From contig NZ_JAEPBG010000006.1 in assembly GCF_016632335.1 (NCBI RefSeq), positions 62,001-126,000 of the forward strand: 64,000 bases of DNA, given 5' to 3'. Shown in pieces: positions 59,943 to 64,000 of the stretch (the stretch's first letter is position 1; each line of letters opens with the position of its first letter). A program made the translations under genes and the position numbers. The DNA is from Noviherbaspirillum pedocola. Its GTDB lineage: Bacteria > Pseudomonadota > Gammaproteobacteria > Burkholderiales > Burkholderiaceae_D. The notes below the pieces were generated by a model. It did no database searches. It was not told the origin of the DNA and saw only the letters and a program-made list of their open reading frames with translations.

Positions 59943-60509
59943 ATGCGCATCAGGACCTCGGGCTTTACGCTAATCGAACTGCTTGTCGCCGTCGCCGTGC
60001 TCGGCGTGATGTCTGCCGTAGCCGCGCCAAGTTTCATGAGCTACCGGCATAACGCGGAGCTGGGTGCGGCAGCCAACGACTTCTTGAGCGCGCTGGCGGC
60101 GGCCAAGTCGGAAAGCGTGGTCAACAGCACGCATGCGCTTGTTGTGCCTGCCGATGGCGCGAACTGGTCTTCCGGCTGGATCGCGTTCGCCGACAAGAAT
60201 TACAACGGCACTTTCGATGCGGGCGATCGCAAGCTGCTTTCCGGCCCCGCCTTCCCTGCCTATCTCGCAATCAGCGGCACCGGCACAGCGGGCGGCACCG
60301 CGCCGTATGTGCTGTTCGACGCACTTGGCTATTCGCGCGACGCCGCCGGTGGCTTTGCCAGCAGCACGATCCAGATTGCCCGCAACGATATCGGCACGGC
60401 GCCAAGCTATACGGCGATGCGGCGCGTCAAGGCCAACTACTCCGGCCGCATCCGCTCCTGCAAGCCCGCAGCAGATCCCGATCCCGATTGCGATAGCAGC
60501 GGCCTGTAG
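59943..60509 (+). CDS. GspH/FimT-type pseudopilin
   Basis: 188-residue prepilin, leader TS-G then FTLIELLVAVAVLGVMSAVA with Glu5, followed by the GspH/FimT-type domain (FLSALAAAKSESVVNSTHAL, then VPADGANWSSGWIAFADKN with an aromatic Trp pair and GDRKLLSG). It is the last gene of the minor-pilin operon; FimT or FimU are possible names. FimT members can bind DNA; no specific evidence here. Confidence 0.85.
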   Translation: MRIRTSGFTLIELLVAVAVLGVMSAVAAPSFMSYRHNAELGAAANDFLSALAAAKSESVVNSTHALVVPADGANWSSGWIAFADKNYNGTFDAGDRKLLSGPAFPAYLAISGTGTAGGTAPYVLFDALGYSRDAAGGFASSTIQIARNDIGTAPSYTAMRRVKANYSGRIRSCKPAADPDPDCDSSGL

Positions 60510-60566
60510 GAACGCCTCCTGCCGCCCTCGCCAGCGGCGCGCATGGCAGGGCCGGCAAGAAAATAG

Positions 60567-60614
60567 TTGTTCAGGGGATCAAACGGCAGTAATATTCCTA
60601 TGCCGCTACGCGGC
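60567..60614 (+). promoter_or_regulatory. Promoter P4 with start-site hairpin
   Basis: TTGTTC (60567-60572), 17-base spacer, TAATAT (60590-60595), then six bases and GCCGC-tac-GCGGC (60602-60614). It is the best -10 box of the four related promoters. The transcript would lead into the 60741 gene and ssb. Confidence 0.7.
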
Positions 60615-60676
60615 AGCGTCACGATCTTCAGCACCCCCACACGTCTCACAGCGTTTTCTTGTAGCCCCTTACAGGA

Positions 60677-60732
60677 AAGCCTGTCTCAAGGCTTGCTCCA
60701 GTTTTCCTCGCCATTTCCATGGCACCCTGGAG
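60677..60732 (+). promoter_or_regulatory. SD-sequestering leader (60741 gene)
   Basis: AAGCCT-gtctca-AGGCTT (60677-60694) occupies the hairpin-1 position. The anti-SD CTCCAG (60696-60701) complements CTGGAG (60727-60732). GCCAT-ttcc-ATGGC (60710-60723) lies between. Both stems differ in sequence from the main set yet keep the shape. Confidence 0.7.
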
Positions 60733-60740
60733 AAGTTGTT

Positions 60741-61649
60741 ATGTCCACGACCAGATTAGAACGCACTGCGATGCATTTCGCAGACACGTTCGATACCGCT
60801 GAAATTTCTGGCCGGGCGACGTACCAGACCACGGGAACCGAAATCGAGGAAACGCGTAACGCGGGACCTCCATCTTCGGATTCACGTAGTCACGGTCCCT
60901 CTGCGGTTCCCAATCAGTCCACGGCAATGCCGGTGGCTGACAAGGTCCACAGTCAGGTGTTTGGTACGGTGAAAGTCTGCTTTTACCAGTACAACAGCCG
61001 TCGCATCATCCGCGCCATCGCACGAAAGAACGGCATCGCGAAGGAGCGCATTTTTACTCCCGAGATCGCCAGAGCGCGCTGTGTTGTCTTCGACATGCTC
61101 AGCGCAATCGATTGGGTCAAGGAAGTCGGGTTTCGAGATGTCGAGCCGATGGATTCCTTTGCCCTGCCATCCCTTGTGGCTGCATACGCCCCGCCGTCAC
61201 CGCGTGAAGCGCCGCCTCCGGCAGCGCCAGCACCGCGGCCACGGCCGCAACAGCGGGCAGCGCCACCACCGCCTGAACGTCCCCCCGATCAGGCGCCGCG
61301 AGCCCCGGCAGCAGCACCGCCCGAGTCCTCGCCGAAACACTCCCCATCGCCAACCGCAACACGGTCAGAACCGGTGGAAGGCACGATCTCCTTCCTCGGC
61401 AAGACCACCCGCCCTGCATGGCAGGGCAAGCCCGGCTACACCACGTTCGCCATCAAGGTGAAAAGGCCCAGTGGATACGAAAAGGAGTTCCTGGGAGAGC
61501 ACCTAGCCGAACTCGCAAAGCTTCACCGCCTGCGTAACGGCATGCCGATCAGGATTCAACTGCTAGGCAAGAGACACTTCACCGTCGAAGTCAGAGACGG
61601 TGAATTCGAAACCCGCTACATGAACGAATACTCGATCACCGTTCTGTAG
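60741..61649 (+). CDS. Two-domain unknown protein upstream of ssb
   Basis: 302 residues. An N-terminal helical domain (residues about 70-150: YQYNSRRIIRAIARKNGIAK, ARARCVVFDMLSAIDWVKEV) is joined by a Pro/Ala-rich linker (about 155-210) to a C-terminal beta-rich domain (GTISFLGKTTRPAWQGKPGY, TTFAIKVKRPSGYEKEF, FTVEVRDGEFETRY). The C-terminal domain has an oligonucleotide-binding-like or relaxase-accessory flavour, but I do not recognise the family. GGAG lies before the ATG. It is 27 bases upstream of ssb in one transcript, so a single-stranded-DNA role is the best inference. Confidence 0.6.
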   Translation: MSTTRLERTAMHFADTFDTAEISGRATYQTTGTEIEETRNAGPPSSDSRSHGPSAVPNQSTAMPVADKVHSQVFGTVKVCFYQYNSRRIIRAIARKNGIAKERIFTPEIARARCVVFDMLSAIDWVKEVGFRDVEPMDSFALPSLVAAYAPPSPREAPPPAAPAPRPRPQQRAAPPPPERPPDQAPRAPAAAPPESSPKHSPSPTATRSEPVEGTISFLGKTTRPAWQGKPGYTTFAIKVKRPSGYEKEFLGEHLAELAKLHRLRNGMPIRIQLLGKRHFTVEVRDGEFETRYMNEYSITVL

Positions 61650-61676
61650 CCACCCCACCCATTTTGGAGAATCACC

Positions 61677-62267
61677 ATGTCTGGAACCGTCAACAAAGTT
61701 ACGCTCATAGGCTACCTGGGCCGCGACCCGGATACCCGCGCAATGACAAGCGGCGACACCGCAACCAACATCGCGCTGGCAACGACCGATACCTGGAAGG
61801 ACAAGGCCACCGGCGAGAAGCGCGAGCAGACCGAATGGCATCGTGTGGCGTTCTACGGCAAGCTTGCCGAAATCGCCGACAAGTACCTGCGCAAAGGTTC
61901 GCTGGTCTACATCGAAGGCAGCCTGCGCACCCGCAAGTACACGGACAAGGATGGCGTCGAGAAGTACGTCGTCGAAATCCGCGCTGATGACATGCGCATG
62001 CTGGGTGCCCGCAACACCGGCGGCCAACAAGGCGGCGACGACAGCTATGGCCAGCAGGAAGACAGCCAGCAGTATTCGACGCAGCTGCAGCGTCCGGCGC
62101 AAGGGACGCAGCAGCGCTCGCAGCAGCAGCGCACTGCACCGGCCCCGCAACAGCGTCCCGCGCCGAACACCAACCGTGCCCCGGCGCCACGTCAAGCCCC
62201 GCAGCAGGAGCCGGCGCTGGCCGGGGGCTACACCTCGGACGATCCGGACGGGGACATCCCGTTCTAG
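61677..62267 (+). CDS. ssb: Single-stranded DNA-binding protein
   Basis: 196-residue SSB. The OB-fold spans about residues 1-108 ([72 protein letters not shown]). A Gln/Pro-rich disordered tail follows, ending in the conserved acidic tip DDPDGDIPF that recruits partners. Plasmid-type SSB, co-transcribed with the gene at 60741, supporting replication or transfer of the element. GGAG lies before the ATG. A terminator-like hairpin follows. Confidence 0.95.
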   Translation: MSGTVNKVTLIGYLGRDPDTRAMTSGDTATNIALATTDTWKDKATGEKREQTEWHRVAFYGKLAEIADKYLRKGSLVYIEGSLRTRKYTDKDGVEKYVVEIRADDMRMLGARNTGGQQGGDDSYGQQEDSQQYSTQLQRPAQGTQQRSQQQRTAPAPQQRPAPNTNRAPAPRQAPQQEPALAGGYTSDDPDGDIPF

Positions 62268-62276
62268 GTCCGTTAA

Positions 62277-62323
62277 AAATCAATGACTTATCACGCATAA
62301 GATCGCGCGCTAGTCATTGATTT
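62277..62323. repeat. 12-bp inverted repeat downstream of ssb
   Basis: AAATCAATGACT (62277-62288) and AGTCATTGATTT (62312-62323) are exact reverse complements with a 23-base spacer. Possible protein site or RNA stem; no known family. Confidence 0.65.
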
Positions 62324-62343
62324 CAATCCTTTCACCCAACCCA

Positions 62344-62374
62344 ACGTTCGCCCCCTTCGGGGGGCGGCGTTTTT
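62344..62374 (+). terminator. Rho-independent terminator
   Basis: GCCCCC-ttc-GGGGGGC hairpin (62350-62365) within a longer ACG...CGT stem, followed by a T-run. It closes the 60741-ssb unit. Confidence 0.75.
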
Positions 62375-62400
62375 CTTCGATCACTCCCCGATGTACGGGT

Positions 62401-62495
62401 TTTCGTCATGCGCGCGCGGCTCGCATGACGAAAGCCTCGCCTGCTGTCGCGAGCGCCTGAGCTTCTTTTGTTAGCGCCGGTTTCCCGGCAAGGAG
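62401..62495 (+). promoter_or_regulatory. Two-hairpin leader of the primase gene
   Basis: A perfect 12-base-arm hairpin TTTCGTCATGCG...CGCATGACGAAA (62401-62433) occupies the hairpin-1 position. GCCGG-tttc-CCGGC (62476-62489) abuts AAGGAG (62490-62495). The upstream CTTCTT (62462-62467) pairs with the SD with one G-U wobble. ATG at 62501. Confidence 0.6.
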
Positions 62496-62500
62496 GCAAG

Positions 62501-63787
62501 ATGGAAGCAAAATACAATCAGCAGCAGGACAGAAAAAGGGACGACAACGAACGGCTCGACTTCACGTCGTTCGACTGGTACAGCGTGCTGCCCCAGTTCG
62601 GCGTCGATCCGCGCTACCTCACCAAAAAGCACGGCCCCTGCCCGCTTTGCGCAATCAATGGCGCAGGCGGCAAAGCCGGCACGAACAAGGACCGCTTCAG
62701 GTTCGACAACAAGTTCTTGATGGGGAATTACTGGTGCCAGACATGCGGCCCCGGCAATGCGTGGAACCTGATGCTGGCCTGCTCTGGCTTGCCCGAATCC
62801 GAAATCATGGATCGCCTGCGCAAGATCAAGGGCTTTCAGCCGGTGGACTCTGTCGCCCGCCCTGTCGCTCCTGTTCGCGTCGATGCGGAATTGACAGAGA
62901 AAGAAGTCGCGCAGAACCGAAAGCGGCTAAAGCAGGCCGAGTCCGGCGCGCGCGCCATCAAGCCAGGCGACCCGGTGTGGCAATACCTGTCCAAGCGGGT
63001 ACCGGGCGGCGATCTGCGCCGACTGTCCCCGTATATCCGCTTCAATCCCTCGATGGAGTTCTACGAGGACGAAGTGGTCAAGGTAGGGCCGGATCGGTAC
63101 GACACCAAGTCAGTATGCCGAGGCCGCTTTCCGGTGATGCTCGCCAAGGTCATCGACAGCGAGCGCAAAGGCGTGACGATGCATCGCACTTACCTGACCC
63201 CTCAGGGCGAGAAGGCGCCATTTGAGATGGTCAAAAAGCAGATGGCAGGAATTCGCAAGCTCAAGGGCGAAGCCATTCCCGTATGCGAGACGCCGGGCAG
63301 CCGTGTGTTGGGTGTGTGCGAAGGCATCGAGACGGCATGGGCCGTGGCAACCGCCTACCGCTACAGCATCAATGTCTGGGCCCTCCTGAACTGCGTCAAC
63401 CTGAGCGTTGCGGACATACCGGACGGGAAATTCGACAAGGTCATCATATTTGCCGACCACGATAAAATCGATCCTGTGACCGGCCACCGACCCGGCGAGC
63501 ACCGCGCCGCGATGCTCAAGGAAAAGCTCGAGGCCCGTGGCATTGCCTGCGAAATCCGCAAGCCACCCAAGGAAGGCACCGACTTTGCCGACGAATGGAT
63601 GGCGTTCTACCTCGCCCGCAAGGCGACGCGCCCTTACATCGAACAGCAGGCCAAAGGAAGCGATGCCGACCGCAGGCAGGAGCAATCATCCCGTCCCGCA
63701 TCGGCCGCGCCGCCAATAGCGGAAAACCCGCGACGGTCCTACCCGGCTCCCAACAGCGCCCGGGAAACCCATTCCAGATATCGCTGA
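62501..63787 (+). CDS. Zinc-ribbon/Toprim DNA primase
   Basis: 428-residue plasmid/phage-type primase. The N-terminal zinc ribbon has C47, C50, C79 and C82 (CPLC and CQTC). A C-terminal Toprim domain (about 265-380) has VCEGIETAWAVATA with the catalytic Glu and FADHD with the metal-binding acids. It makes RNA primers for the element; no helicase domain is visible, so it may act with a host or other helicase. The end is proline- and Ser-rich. GGAGG lies before the ATG; it is preceded by its own structured leader. Confidence 0.88.
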   Translation: MEAKYNQQQDRKRDDNERLDFTSFDWYSVLPQFGVDPRYLTKKHGPCPLCAINGAGGKAGTNKDRFRFDNKFLMGNYWCQTCGPGNAWNLMLACSGLPESEIMDRLRKIKGFQPVDSVARPVAPVRVDAELTEKEVAQNRKRLKQAESGARAIKPGDPVWQYLSKRVPGGDLRRLSPYIRFNPSMEFYEDEVVKVGPDRYDTKSVCRGRFPVMLAKVIDSERKGVTMHRTYLTPQGEKAPFEMVKKQMAGIRKLKGEAIPVCETPGSRVLGVCEGIETAWAVATAYRYSINVWALLNCVNLSVADIPDGKFDKVIIFADHDKIDPVTGHRPGEHRAAMLKEKLEARGIACEIRKPPKEGTDFADEWMAFYLARKATRPYIEQQAKGSDADRRQEQSSRPASAAPPIAENPRRSYPAPNSARETHSRYR

Positions 63788-63884
63788 GGCCGACTTGTCG
63801 TCTTCCGTGAAATGCTGGCAAACGTAGCTGCCGATTGCACCCGCACCGGCAGTCCGATCGTGAAACCATATAACCGAGTCTGCA

Positions 63885-63903
63885 CCCACGCTTCTCGCGT
63901 GGG
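63885..63903 (+). other. Right-edge hairpin
   Basis: CCCACGC-ttctc-GCGTGGG, 100 bases after the primase gene, in the same position as hairpin 1 elsewhere. The sequence to 64000 holds no complete gene; an ATG at 63989 with AAGGA just upstream may begin the next one. Confidence 0.45.
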
Positions 63904-64000
63904 CGGCAGGCCGCCGCAAAGCAGTCCGTCTTCATTGCCACACCGGCCCCACCCGCGGCAGAAGTCCATCAGGCGCACCACCGCAAGGATGTTTCTCAAA

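Noticed and set aside
63739-63999. Reverse-strand frame at the right edge
   Set aside because: Overlaps the end of the primase gene and lacks protein-like character.
1-64000. tRNA, rRNA or CRISPR loci
   Set aside because: None seen on reading both strands; a tRNAscan-SE run would settle tRNAs.

Overview
The window looks like a large accessory replicon (megaplasmid, chromid or big integrative element) of a betaproteobacterium, most likely Burkholderiales. This rests on the high G+C of the genes, a PEP-CTERM exoprotein, a short-chain-length PHA depolymerase, a PilV-PilW-PilX-PilY1-PilE pilus operon, and plasmid/ICE-type proteins (DUF1173, SSB, zinc-ribbon/Toprim primase, PcfJ). There is no rRNA, tRNA, ribosomal protein or CRISPR array. 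Species and replicon type are inference.

Layout. (1) 0.3-8.7 kb: a cyclic-di-GMP signalling block with two response-regulator/degenerate-GGDEF units (one split, one fused), a PEP-CTERM exoprotein, and a reverse-strand operon of an EAL protein, a PAS-GGDEF sensor and a small protein. (2) 8.9-11.2 kb: a stand-alone RNase III, a Tat-exported YcbK-like peptidase and two hypotheticals. (3) 11.4-18.3 kb, reverse strand: a DD-carboxypeptidase, RdgC, a DUF1173 protein, DinG and two paralogous unknowns. (4) 18.5-47.5 kb: a dense array of mostly small unrecognised genes, nearly all on the forward strand. It also holds a MazF-like toxin pair, a DNA-methyltransferase-like protein, SbcD and SbcC, a DndC-like sulfurtransferase and a PcfJ protein. 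It is interrupted at 29.5-33.3 kb by tandem major pilins, a secreted PLD nuclease and the PHA depolymerase. (5) 47.5-48.4 kb: an AT-rich gene-free island with a perfect 54-bp palindrome. (6) 48.4-60.5 kb: a membrane protein, FimV, MotA and the complete minor-pilin operon. (7) 60.7-63.8 kb: a proline-linked unknown protein, SSB and a primase.

The most striking feature is not a gene. At least 13 genes, mostly in the small-gene array but also the 60.7 kb gene next to ssb, are preceded by the same leader architecture. It is a pyrimidine-rich anti-Shine-Dalgarno, then a 4-5 bp hairpin (usually GCCGC-NNN-GCGGC), then the Shine-Dalgarno, with the anti-SD exactly complementary to that gene's own SD. 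When the SD changes, the anti-SD changes to match. Upstream there is usually a second hairpin with the pattern CTTTYCTGAACCC...GGGTTYGGMAAGG and no U-tract. Four candidate sigma70 promoters place the same GCCGC-type hairpin 5-7 bases after the -10 box. Together these suggest a replicon-wide system of structured leaders controlling translation. I do not recognise it as a named family.

The genes suggest a self-maintaining replicon with its own recombination and replication helpers (RdgC, SbcCD, DinG, SSB, primase, RNase III). It also carries a surface/motility package (type IV pilins, PilY1 tip protein, FimV, MotA) and c-di-GMP signalling proteins that could control it.
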